Assembly: GCF_017794965.1 (NCBI RefSeq)
Contig: NZ_CP051240.1
Span: forward strand, 1,922,001 to 1,986,000
Length of the DNA stretch: 64,000 nt
Direction: 5' to 3'
Source of the DNA: Alcanivorax sp.
GTDB lineage: Bacteria > Pseudomonadota > Gammaproteobacteria > Pseudomonadales > Alcanivoracaceae
Both the position numbers and the translations under genes were made by a program. Shown here piece after piece: positions 55,130-62,433 of this stretch (its first letter is position 1; each line of letters starts with the position of its first letter). The notes below the pieces were generated by a model. That model was not told where the DNA came from and did not search any database. It saw only the letters and a list, made by a program, of their open reading frames with translations.

Positions 55130-55825
55130 TCAGAACTGGTACAGCACCGCCAATCCGTAATTGAAGCTTTCAAGATCCAGCTCCATCCCCTCCGCAAAAG
55201 GCACAGACACCCCTTTCAGGAAGGCGCGGTCTTCAGTGGTCAGCGACCCCGCATTGGTATAGGAAACGGAAAGGTCTGCGCTGAAGCTGTCCGTTATCCA
55301 GTACATTACCCCGCCACCCAGCTTGAACGCCCAATCGGTATCGTCACTGTCACTGACGGTGGCACTGGTGGTCGGGATGCGAGTACTGACACCTTCAAAA
55401 CGGTTCACCGCCAGACCGACACCGCCCCCCACATAAGGGTCGAACCGCCCTGCCCCACGGACATCGCTGAAGTGGAAGTACCCGTTGACCAGAAACAGGC
55501 GACTGTAGGCTTCCGCGGAAATCTCACCGGTTACCGATGCGCCCCGGGTATAGGTCACCCGGTCGGTATCCTTGCTGGCCAGCCCCATATCCAGCGCCAG
55601 CTCGGCACGGAAATGCGGGTTCACAAAATAGCCGGCGCTGAACAACACCTGGTCGGCACCGCCTGGATCATAATTGCTCAGCGTAATCTCGGGATACCCC
55701 TCATGCTTGATGGACATATCCTGGCTGCGATAGTCAGAATAACCATATCCCACTCGTACAAATGGACCAGCCAATAGCTGGCCACTCAGCGTCAACAGGA
55801 CGCAAAAGAGTCCAAACGTTTTCAT
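55130..55825 (-). CDS. Outer membrane beta-barrel protein, OmpA-like/OMP_b-brl type
   Basis: 231 residues from the ATG at 55825, preceded by AAGGAGAGG. There is a signal peptide (MKTFGLFCVLLTLSGQLLAG) and alternating strand patterns: GPFVRVGYGYSDYRS, DPYVGGGVGLAVNRFEG, WAFKLGGGVMYWITDSFSADLSVSYTN. It ends in GLAVLYQF, a C-terminal Phe typical of BamA substrates. Function unknown; an 8-stranded barrel is likely. Alone between plsB and rsmJ. Confidence 0.82.
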   Translation of the reverse strand: MKTFGLFCVLLTLSGQLLAGPFVRVGYGYSDYRSQDMSIKHEGYPEITLSNYDPGGADQVLFSAGYFVNPHFRAELALDMGLASKDTDRVTYTRGASVTGEISAEAYSRLFLVNGYFHFSDVRGAGRFDPYVGGGVGLAVNRFEGVSTRIPTTSATVSDSDDTDWAFKLGGGVMYWITDSFSADLSVSYTNAGSLTTEDRAFLKGVSVPFAEGMELDLESFNYGLAVLYQF

Positions 55826-55943
55826 TTCCCTCTCCTTGAGAAAAAGTGACCCAGTTAACAACACAGCGTTCCCGATTAAACTATGGGCAATGGCAGGGAA
55901 TGAAGAACATTATCCAAATGAATGTTTTTGAAACGAAGAGGGG

Positions 55944-56669
55944 CTAGCCCAGAGGATAGACATCAAAACGAACAGCCTTGCCCTTCTGGCTAAAACCGGG
56001 AGCTTGTCCGGCAAGCTGGGGGGCCTTGGCCGGGCGCTTGACCACAATTCGATGGGGAGATTGCTCACGGGCCCACTGTAGCAACGCATGCTCTTCTTCA
56101 GAAGACGGGTAGTCATTCAGCCATTGCAGCCACAGCAGATCCTTTTTGACTGCAGCGCTTTTCTCACGAGAGGGAAACATGGGGTCAAGGTAGACCGCAT
56201 GCAATGTGTGCTCCTGAAGATCACGACTATCCTGGCAGGGCAGCAGGGTCATCTGATCAGACAGCGCTGACGGCGCACGGGCCAGGCCATCTGACAGCAG
56301 GGCATGCACCAGTGGTGAACGCTCTATCAGCACCACCTCAAAACCGGCCTGGGCAATCAGTGCCGCATCACGTCCCAGCCCTGCGGTCGCGTCCACCACT
56401 CGCCTGCGGCCATCACGGGGCTTGCCCAGCGCCTTGATCAGTCGCTCATGGCGCACCCGGTCCGGGTCCAGCCGGTAACCCTGCTTGCCCTGGCTGAAAT
56501 CCACAGCTAGCGGGGTTTCCCGACCTTCTGGCACCCACAGGCTGAGACGGCCATCGTGGATGCCCATGACCAACCTGCAACCTGCCGCCAAAGCGTCATG
56601 CTCATTGGCCACCCTTTGGCCTGGCAGTGCTTCGGGACAATCAGGCAGCAACCCCACCAACACACTCAT
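55944..56669 (-). CDS. rsmJ: 16S rRNA (guanine(1516)-N2)-methyltransferase RsmJ
   Basis: Methylates G1516 of 16S rRNA. 241 residues. VDFSQGKQGYRLDPDRVRHERLIKALG is the family's N-terminal signature, VVDATAGLGRDAALIAQAGF the SAM loop, and YLDPMFPSREKSAAVKKDL the DPMYP-like catalytic region. It begins 3 bases after uppP. Confidence 0.94.
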   Translation of the reverse strand: MSVLVGLLPDCPEALPGQRVANEHDALAAGCRLVMGIHDGRLSLWVPEGRETPLAVDFSQGKQGYRLDPDRVRHERLIKALGKPRDGRRRVVDATAGLGRDAALIAQAGFEVVLIERSPLVHALLSDGLARAPSALSDQMTLLPCQDSRDLQEHTLHAVYLDPMFPSREKSAAVKKDLLWLQWLNDYPSSEEEHALLQWAREQSPHRIVVKRPAKAPQLAGQAPGFSQKGKAVRFDVYPLG

Positions 56670-56672
56670 CCT

Positions 56673-57470
56673 TCAGGCCAGCCACACCAGTAGCGCGACC
56701 CCGAGTACCAGTCGGTACACCACGAAAGGGAGCATGCCGAGACGTTCCAGCAGACGGATGAAGAAGACGATGGTCAAATAGGCCGTGATCGCGCTGACCG
56801 CAGCCCCCAATGCCATCAACCCCCAATCCACGGGCGCCTGCAGCTCCAGCAAATCACGGGTCTTCAGCAGCCCTGCGCCCAGAATCACCGGTATGGACAT
56901 CAGAAAGGAGAAACGGGCCGCGTCTTCCCGGCGCAGCCCCAATGCCAGTGCGGCGGTAATCGTGATACCGCTGCGCGAGGTTCCGGGAATCAACGCCAGC
57001 GCCTGGGCAAACCCCACCAGCAGGGCCCCGACAATGCCCAGCTGGGCCAGGGAGCGGGAACGGGAGCCAAAGGCATCGGCAAGCCACAGCAGCCCGCCAA
57101 ACACCAGGGTGGTAATGGCGATGACCAGCGCCGAGCGGAGCTCACGCTCAATGAAATCATCCCCCAGCACACCGAACACCACGGCAGGAACCGTTGCCAA
57201 CACCACCAACAGGCCCAGACGCAGATCCTGATTCATCTGGCGCTGCACCACCGCCTGCCCCGCGCCACCGATCATGGCGCCGATATCACGGCGATAATAG
57301 GCCATCACCGCCAGCAGGGTTCCCAGATGAACAGCCACATCGAAAGCCAGCCCCTGATCCGGCCAGCCCAGCACTTCAGACGGCAGAATCAGGTGTGCCG
57401 AACTGGATATCGGCAAGAATTCGGTGAGTCCCTGAATCAGGGCAAGAATCAGCGCCTGAAACCAATCCAT
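56673..57470 (-). CDS. uppP: Undecaprenyl-diphosphatase UppP (BacA)
   Basis: Recycles the lipid carrier by removing a phosphate; raises bacitracin tolerance. 265 residues, about eight membrane segments. The two active-site repeats are QGLTEFLPISSSAHLIL near the N-terminus and IPGTSRSGITITAAL near residue 170. UppS and a DUF368 protein that act on the same carrier are encoded elsewhere in the window. Confidence 0.96.
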   Translation of the reverse strand: MDWFQALILALIQGLTEFLPISSSAHLILPSEVLGWPDQGLAFDVAVHLGTLLAVMAYYRRDIGAMIGGAGQAVVQRQMNQDLRLGLLVVLATVPAVVFGVLGDDFIERELRSALVIAITTLVFGGLLWLADAFGSRSRSLAQLGIVGALLVGFAQALALIPGTSRSGITITAALALGLRREDAARFSFLMSIPVILGAGLLKTRDLLELQAPVDWGLMALGAAVSAITAYLTIVFFIRLLERLGMLPFVVYRLVLGVALLVWLA

Positions 57471-57501
57471 GGCGTTTCCTTACAGCTGGAATGATTGATG
57501 G

Positions 57502-57939
57502 TCACGCTTCGCTGGCGGTGACCTGATAGCCTTTCACAAATTCTGCAGGCATGCGTTTTGGCCTGCCCGAGTCCAGCGCCACGCACACCCACTGGGTGCG
57601 CCCACGCAACAAGGTCACACCGTCCGACTCGCGAATAATCTGGTATCGCCGGGTAATGCTGAGACGCTGGTCGTTGTCCACAATCCAGGTACCAATCAGC
57701 AACGTTTCCCCTTCAAAGGCGGGAGCCAGGTAGTCCACTTCGGTTCGCCGGGCCACCATGGCGCGGTTGAGGCTCTGGTAGAGATCCCAGCCCAGACCCA
57801 GCACTGTGGTGTGGTCCCAGGCAATCTTTTCCATGAAACGCAGATACTCGGTGTTATTCACATGCCCCATTACATCAATGGATTCAGCGGGCACCGTCAC
57901 CGCCAATACATGCTCATTGGGCAGATCCCATTTGATCAT
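57502..57939 (-). CDS. Acyl-CoA thioesterase, 4HBT/YbgC-type
   Basis: 145-residue hot-dog protein. ESIDVMGHVNNTEYLRFMEKIAWDH is the 4-hydroxybenzoyl-CoA thioesterase motif with the catalytic Asp, and the following strand-rich region fits the fold. Substrate not known; short or aromatic acyl-CoA is likely. It overlaps tsaB by 4 bases and so belongs to the tsaB-helicase operon. Confidence 0.85.
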   Translation of the reverse strand: MIKWDLPNEHVLAVTVPAESIDVMGHVNNTEYLRFMEKIAWDHTTVLGLGWDLYQSLNRAMVARRTEVDYLAPAFEGETLLIGTWIVDNDQRLSITRRYQIIRESDGVTLLRGRTQWVCVALDSGRPKRMPAEFVKGYQVTASEA

Positions 57940-58619
57940 CGCACCGCTCCCTGAATAACCTGATCACGCAGATAGACCGGCTGGGCCAACTCGGCACTCA
58001 CCGCCTCCCCGCGCACAAAGGCGGATAATGCCAGTTGAGCCACTGCCTGGGCATGGGGGTGGGCGTCAGGGACGCAAATGCTTGCGTCATATTTGGCCTC
58101 CAGCGCGTCCTGGTACACCAGCCCCGAACCGGCAATCAGCCATTGGCCATCCAGGTCAGGGAGCGCGTCGGGTTTGAACAGGCTGTCTGGCAAGAGCGTT
58201 TCCACCTGCTCACCGTGAATCCGGTAGGCACCGAGGTATACCTCGCCCATACGCGCATCAAAACAGGCGATCACCTGACCGTTAGGCGGCGGCGTCACAC
58301 TCAGTGCACAGGCGGCCAGGGTTGAGACGCCCACCACCGGCAGCTCTGCGGAAAACGCCAGCCCCTGGGCGACAGCCGCAGCCACACGCACACCGGTAAA
58401 GGCGCCGGGGCCATGGCCAAAGGCAATACAGTCCAGCTCACGCAGCGACAAGTTAGCCGCAGCGAGCATAGTGTCCACCATGGGCAGAGCCATTTCAGTC
58501 TGCTTGCGCGGGGCAATCTCGAAGGTTTCGCGTATCTGTTGTCCGGCGGGCAGGCTGTCATCCAGCAATGCCACCGAGCAGGACTCCCCTGCCGTTTCCA
58601 GAGCCAGAATTCGTGTCAT
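57936..58619 (-). CDS. tsaB: tRNA threonylcarbamoyladenosine biosynthesis protein TsaB
   Basis: Scaffold partner of TsaD in making t6A37 of tRNAs. 227 residues. ILALETAGESCSVALLDD begins the ASKHA fold, and the helix-strand GHGPGAFTGVRVAAAVAQGLAFS is the classic TsaB motif. It overlaps both neighbours by 4 bases. Confidence 0.95.
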   Translation of the reverse strand: MTRILALETAGESCSVALLDDSLPAGQQIRETFEIAPRKQTEMALPMVDTMLAAANLSLRELDCIAFGHGPGAFTGVRVAAAVAQGLAFSAELPVVGVSTLAACALSVTPPPNGQVIACFDARMGEVYLGAYRIHGEQVETLLPDSLFKPDALPDLDGQWLIAGSGLVYQDALEAKYDASICVPDAHPHAQAVAQLALSAFVRGEAVSAELAQPVYLRDQVIQGAVR

Positions 58620-60577
58620 GCTTGGCCTTCTTTCTCAGTGGGTTTTTCGCCGTGCAGCTGTCGGGCCAAATAGGCAAAGAACCGTTGGACCACGTCCAGT
58701 TTGCGGGTCTTGGTCATGTTGGGCAGGCTGTTGACGAACAGTTTACCGTAGCTCTTGGTCAGCAGCCGCGGGTCTGCCACCACCAGCAGGCCGGTATCCT
58801 GCGGATCCCGGATCAGTCGTCCAGCCCCCTGACGTAACGCCAGCACCGCCTGGGGGAGCTGATAATCACGGAACGCATTACCACCATTGCGGTTGATATG
58901 TTCAATACGCGCGGCGGCCACCGGGTCCCCTGGAGAACCAAACGGCAGCTTGTCGATGATGACACAGCTGAGCGCATCACCGCGCACATCAATGCCCTCC
59001 CAGAAACTGCTGGTGCCCAGCAGTACCGCATTGCCTTTGTCCCTGAAACTGTCCAGCAGTTCACGGCGACCCGACTCGCCCTGCACCAACAGGGGATAGG
59101 TAATACGCGTGCGCAGGATCTCCGCCGCTTCACGAAGGGCTCGATGGCTGGTGAACAGGAAAAACGTGCGCCCGCCGGCGGCTTCGATCACCGGCACCAT
59201 CTGTTCGGTCAGCTCACGGGTATAGGCCGGATCACTGGGCTGAGGTAGCCCTTCAGGGGCATAGAATACCGCCTGTTTCTTGAAGTCGAACGGGCTTTCC
59301 AGTCTCAGGGTATCCGCGCTGTCCAACCCCAGTCGTTTCTGGATATGCTCAAAACGCCCGCCCACCGACAACGTGGCCGAGGTCAGAACCCAGCTGCAGG
59401 GATTGCGTTCGCGCTGGGCGCGCAGCTGAGCGGAGACGGACAGGGGGGTGCTGTGCAGCACCACGGTCCGTTTGAACGTTTCGAACCAGTACACCCGGTT
59501 GGGCTGGTCCCCCTGCAGATAAGCGGCCAGACAATCCACGTGCTCACTGGCGCGTCGGGAACAGGCTTCCATACCGCGGCTGGCCTTGCCCAGCGGCCCC
59601 AGAAATACATCCAGCTGGCGCAGGGCTTCAAGCAGGTCTTCACCGGCCCGCATCACCGCTTCGTTATCACACACCTCGGACCAGGGCGCCCGCCGCTCCA
59701 TCTCGCCAAGACTGAGGCGAAAATCCAGGCAGCCCTTTTCCACACTGGCGATCAGCTGGTTGAGCGTAGCCAGATCCGCGGTGGTCTGACCGGCTTCAGA
59801 AAGGCTGTCCCGCCCCAGTTCCTGAACCTGGCGGGTACTGAGGGTGTCACCAAAAAACGCCGCAGCAATTTCCGGTAGCTGGTGAGCCTCATCGAAAATT
59901 ACCGTATTGGCACTGGGCAGCAGCTCCATGCCAGCGCCACTGCCCCGCAGGGCGGCATCGGCAAAAAACAGATGATGATTGACCACCACCAGGTCTGCCT
60001 CCTGTGCCTCCTTGCGCGCATTCATCAGCGGGCATTCCTGGTAACTGGGGCAATCAGTGCCCAGGCAATTATCCGCTGTGCTGGTCACCCATGGCCAGAT
60101 GGGCGCGTCTTCAGGGAGCTGCTGTAACTCGGCGATATCTCCGGTGCGGGTACGCCCCGCCCAGTGCGCCACAATCTGCATTTGTTCTACGGTTTCCCGG
60201 GTCAGGAAACGGGCTTCTTCCTGATGCAGCTCAAGACGATAAGGACAAAGGTAGTTAGCCCGCCCTTTCAACAAGGCCACCTTGCGCGGCAAGCCCAGCG
60301 CCTTGCGTACCAGCGGCAAGTCCTTGAAAAACAGCTGGTCCTGAAGGCTTTTGGTGCCGGTGGAAACCAATGTGGGCCCTTCCGACAGCAATGCCGGCAC
60401 CAGATAGGCCAGCGTCTTGCCGGTGCCTGTTTCCGCTTCCACCATCAGCGTTCCACCACTGCGGATTGCGGTCTCCACAGCGTCCGCCATTTCCAACTGA
60501 GGCTCACGGGGTTGATACCCCGGCAACAGCGGCGCAAATCGCGTTAAATCGGTAAGATGGGAACGGGCACTGGTCAC
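58616..60577 (-). CDS. yoaA: DinG/YoaA-family ATP-dependent DNA helicase
   Basis: 5'-3' iron-sulfur helicase, 653 residues. Walker A is in VEAETGTGKTLAYLVPALL, the cluster Cys residues in YLCPYRL, NCLGTDCPSYQECPL, and the box is DEAHQLPEIAA. Motif VI is RQGAGRLIRD. Pairing with tsaB, as seen in E. coli yoaA-tsaB, supports YoaA rather than DinG. Divergent from mobA. Confidence 0.9.
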   Translation of the reverse strand: MTSARSHLTDLTRFAPLLPGYQPREPQLEMADAVETAIRSGGTLMVEAETGTGKTLAYLVPALLSEGPTLVSTGTKSLQDQLFFKDLPLVRKALGLPRKVALLKGRANYLCPYRLELHQEEARFLTRETVEQMQIVAHWAGRTRTGDIAELQQLPEDAPIWPWVTSTADNCLGTDCPSYQECPLMNARKEAQEADLVVVNHHLFFADAALRGSGAGMELLPSANTVIFDEAHQLPEIAAAFFGDTLSTRQVQELGRDSLSEAGQTTADLATLNQLIASVEKGCLDFRLSLGEMERRAPWSEVCDNEAVMRAGEDLLEALRQLDVFLGPLGKASRGMEACSRRASEHVDCLAAYLQGDQPNRVYWFETFKRTVVLHSTPLSVSAQLRAQRERNPCSWVLTSATLSVGGRFEHIQKRLGLDSADTLRLESPFDFKKQAVFYAPEGLPQPSDPAYTRELTEQMVPVIEAAGGRTFFLFTSHRALREAAEILRTRITYPLLVQGESGRRELLDSFRDKGNAVLLGTSSFWEGIDVRGDALSCVIIDKLPFGSPGDPVAAARIEHINRNGGNAFRDYQLPQAVLALRQGAGRLIRDPQDTGLLVVADPRLLTKSYGKLFVNSLPNMTKTRKLDVVQRFFAYLARQLHGEKPTEKEGQA

Positions 60578-60673
60578 AACATTTCCTGAATCAATAAAGG
60601 CTGCCCGAGCATGGCGCGAGCGCGTGAGAGCATAGCCGATTCACTGCAGGAACCCAACGCAAGCAGGCATTCA

Positions 60674-61231
60674 ATGAACGACTATACCCTGATCATTCTG
60701 GCCGGCGGCAAAGGCACTCGCATGGGCGGCGCCGACAAGGGCCTGATAGCGGTGAACGGCAAGCCCCTGATTACGCAATTGCTGGAGCACATTAGCCCCC
60801 GCCCTGCCCGCATCATTATTAGCGCCAACCGCAACCAGGAAACCTATCGACACTGGGCAGATCAGGTGGTGCAAGACCGGCGTGCGGACTTTCCCGGCCC
60901 CATGGCCGGTCTGGAAGCCGCGCTGTCCGTCGCCACAGGCCAATGTGTTTGCCTGCCCTGCGATCTGTTGCAACCCCCCGCTTCCCTGATCCGGGATCTG
61001 CTCAGCAACGCCAGCCCTGAGCATGTCTGTGTGGCCCGCGATCCCATCCGTCGCCAGCCCCTCTGCCTGGCACTGCATGCCGAGCCCTGGCAAAACAGCC
61101 TCAGCCGTTACCTGGATGAGGGAGGCCGCAGCGCCTATGGCTGGCTGGAACAGCTTCCCCTGCAAGAAGTGGCCGTCGCCACCCCGATCCAGAACCTGAA
61201 TCATGCGGAACGCCTGATGCCTGATGCCTGA
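60674..61231 (+). CDS. mobA: Molybdenum cofactor guanylyltransferase MobA
   Basis: Attaches GMP to molybdopterin to make the dinucleotide cofactor. 185 residues from the ATG at 60674. The nucleotide loop is LIILAGGKGTRMGGADKGL, with QDRRADFPGPMAGLEAAL and LPCDLLQPP following. The last residues LMPDA and the TGA stop are encoded by the first units of a perfect CCTGATG heptad array, so the reading frame ends inside the repeat. A shift in unit number could change the C-terminus, but the frame after the stop is not needed. Confidence 0.93.
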   Translation: MNDYTLIILAGGKGTRMGGADKGLIAVNGKPLITQLLEHISPRPARIIISANRNQETYRHWADQVVQDRRADFPGPMAGLEAALSVATGQCVCLPCDLLQPPASLIRDLLSNASPEHVCVARDPIRRQPLCLALHAEPWQNSLSRYLDEGGRSAYGWLEQLPLQEVAVATPIQNLNHAERLMPDA

Positions 61232-61268
61232 TGCCTGATGCCTGATGCCTGATGCCTGATGCCTGATG
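61213..61268 (+). repeat. Eight perfect CCTGATG heptads, overlapping the mobA 3' end
   Basis: Exactly eight tandem copies of the seven-base unit CCTGATG, the first two or three lying inside mobA and coding for its last residues and stop. It then runs into a terminator. The inverted partner arm is at 61655-61689. Confidence 0.92.
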
Positions 61269-61309
61269 CAAAAAGGCCCGCCGGTAAACCGGGCGGGCCT
61301 TTTTGCATC
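61265..61309. terminator. Terminator after mobA, homologous to 45725-45769
   Basis: About 21 base pairs with one bulge; the arms begin GATGCAAAAAGGCCCG and close with a T-rich run. Nearly the same as the dapE terminator, including the surrounding repeat context. Confidence 0.88.
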
Positions 61310-61333
61310 GATAAAACACTCGCTATACCCCGC

Positions 61334-61520
61334 GTAGGAGCTCAGCTTGCCTGAGCGATCCGAGCCTAAGCGAGGTAAGGATTCCAGAAACCCATCCCAA
61401 AGCTCAAAACCCAAACCGCTTTCCATGCTTCTGGTTTTGCCTTTCGAAACTCGCTTCTCGCAAATCGAATCTTTTTACCTCGCCCAGGCTCGGATCGCGA
61501 GCAGGCTCGTTATTCGCTAC
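61334..61520. repeat. REP-like pair (BIME) after mobA
   Basis: GTAG head at 61334, GCTCAG-CTTGC-CTGAGC palindrome, and an inverted unit with CGAGC-AG-GCTCG and CTAC at 61517-61520. Both units share GCGATCCGAGC. Aligns with 45795-45977. The 462 bases between mobA and the next gene are filled by repeats and terminators; no gene was seen. Confidence 0.7.
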
Positions 61521-61600
61521 GCCCCCCTTCGGGGCCGCACTCCCTGCGTTACTCCGCTGCGCTACGTTCCCTCAGCAGCACCACCCGCGGCCCAGACACA

Positions 61601-61634
61601 AAAAAGCCCGCCCGGAGAACCGGGCGGGCTTTTT
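61601..61634. terminator. Bidirectional intrinsic terminator between mobA and the SCP2-like gene
   Basis: A perfect 15-base-pair stem AAAAAGCCCGCCCGG with its complement and a 4-base AGAA loop. It serves the convergent minus-strand gene that stops at 61694 as well as mobA. Confidence 0.9.
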
Positions 61635-61654
61635 GGGTCGCTGGACAATTTGAG

Positions 61655-61689
61655 GCGTCAGGCCTCAGGCATCCAGCATCAGGCGTGAA
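61655..61689. repeat. Inverted heptad arm (GCATCAG word) facing the mobA array
   Basis: Five seven-base units GCGTCAG, GCCTCAG, GCATCCA, GCATCAG, GCGTGAA. The word is the reverse complement of the CCTGATG-type unit at 61213-61268, so the mobA-SCP2 intergenic region is bounded by inverted heptad arms. It ends 4 bases from the stop of the gene at 61694. Confidence 0.7.
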
Positions 61690-61693
61690 ACAC

Positions 61694-62080
61694 TCAGGCA
61701 GTCACTTCCTGGATCTGCTTCATCAGGGCAACCTGATCGGCAGAAGGCTGGGCAGTCTGCAGCACCATCAGCTTGCTCATATCGCCTTCGATGCGAATCT
61801 GGCCGCTCATGAAGCCCTGCATACCCGCAGACTGGTCACCTTCGATGAAGATGCGCTTGGCCAGATCTGCCGGCAGAATCAGAGTGGTTTCGGCGGATTC
61901 GTGGTGACCTTCCTCGATCATGCCAGACACCAGCGCCATCTGCTTCTCACCCTGATCGTGGGAAACAGTAATATTGATCACCAGATCAGCAAGCGCACCC
62001 GGTGCATCAATCTCACCCGCCGCATCACGCAGTTCCTTGACCTTTGCAAACCACTCGTCAGACAAAAATTCCAGGCTCAT
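61694..62080 (-). CDS. SCP2 sterol-binding domain protein
   Basis: 128-residue single-domain protein of the SCP2 family, which binds lipids such as sterols or fatty acyl chains in a hydrophobic groove. The typical VINITVSHDQGE and MQGFMSGQIRIEGDMSKLMVLQ regions are seen. Biological role in bacteria is not settled; lipid storage or transfer are possible. A promoter and a PsrA-like dyad lie just upstream. Confidence 0.82.
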   Translation of the reverse strand: MSLEFLSDEWFAKVKELRDAAGEIDAPGALADLVINITVSHDQGEKQMALVSGMIEEGHHESAETTLILPADLAKRIFIEGDQSAGMQGFMSGQIRIEGDMSKLMVLQTAQPSADQVALMKQIQEVTA

Positions 62081-62140
62081 TGTTATCTCCTAAATATCGT
62101 TATGGCTTCGACGCCCCCTCGCAGGAGGCCACAGGACCAA

Positions 62141-62158
62141 TTCAAACGAGCGTTCGAA
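62141..62158. promoter_or_regulatory. PsrA-like operator candidate upstream of the SCP2 gene
   Basis: TTCAAACG-AG-CGTTCGAA, an 18-base near-perfect palindrome. The core CAAAC-N4-GTTCG differs by one base from the (G/C)AAAC-N2-4-GTTT(G/C) pattern reported for the fatty-acid sensor PsrA in Pseudomonas. It lies just downstream of the putative -10, a position suited to repression. Confidence 0.4.
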
Positions 62159-62168
62159 ACTTACTCGT

Positions 62169-62197
62169 ACCTTATAGAAACCCCCAGAGGGTGGCAA
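62169..62197 (-). promoter_or_regulatory. Putative promoter of the SCP2-like gene
   Basis: Minus strand TTGCCA followed 17 bases later by TAAGGT; TATAAG with 15-base spacing overlaps it. It sits 90 to 115 bases before the start codon, next to the dyad at 62141-62158. The rest of the 353-base gap to amtB holds repeats and a terminator. Confidence 0.35.
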
Positions 62198-62337
62198 TAG
62201 TGTGAAGCGGGTCCTGCGGGGACAAAAATGGGGTGGCCGATCGGCGCCACAAAGCCTGCCGGACAGCCCACCGCCGGCAGCCCTGTGCCCTTCAGGGGCG
62301 GGCAGAGGAGCTCCCACAGCGTGGTTTTCCCGGCTTT

Positions 62338-62372
62338 GCGTGCCGCGTGTTGCGTGAAGCGTGATGCAGCCG
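62338..62372 (+). repeat. Seven-base array (GCGTGNN) between the SCP2 gene and amtB
   Basis: Four units beginning GCGTG (endings CC, TT, AA, AT) followed by GCAGCCG. The word is the reverse complement of the ACGCNNC family at 44294-44328. It lies about 10 bases beyond the amtB terminator. A matching relic is at 2370-2394. Confidence 0.7.
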
Positions 62373-62382
62373 CAGAGCGGCC

Positions 62383-62409
62383 AAAAAAAACCCGGCGCGC
62401 GGCCGGGTT
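62383..62409 (-). terminator. Intrinsic terminator of amtB
   Basis: Minus strand perfect 8-base-pair stem AACCCGGC / GCCGGGTT with a 5-base loop, followed by a run of T residues. It begins 24 bases after the amtB stop. Confidence 0.88.
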
Positions 62410-62433
62410 CTTGTGAACAGGAGGGTGTGCCCG

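Noticed and set aside
62090..62317. 75-codon minus-strand frame upstream of the SCP2 gene
   Set aside because: It covers the putative promoter and the PsrA-like dyad and has no family resemblance.
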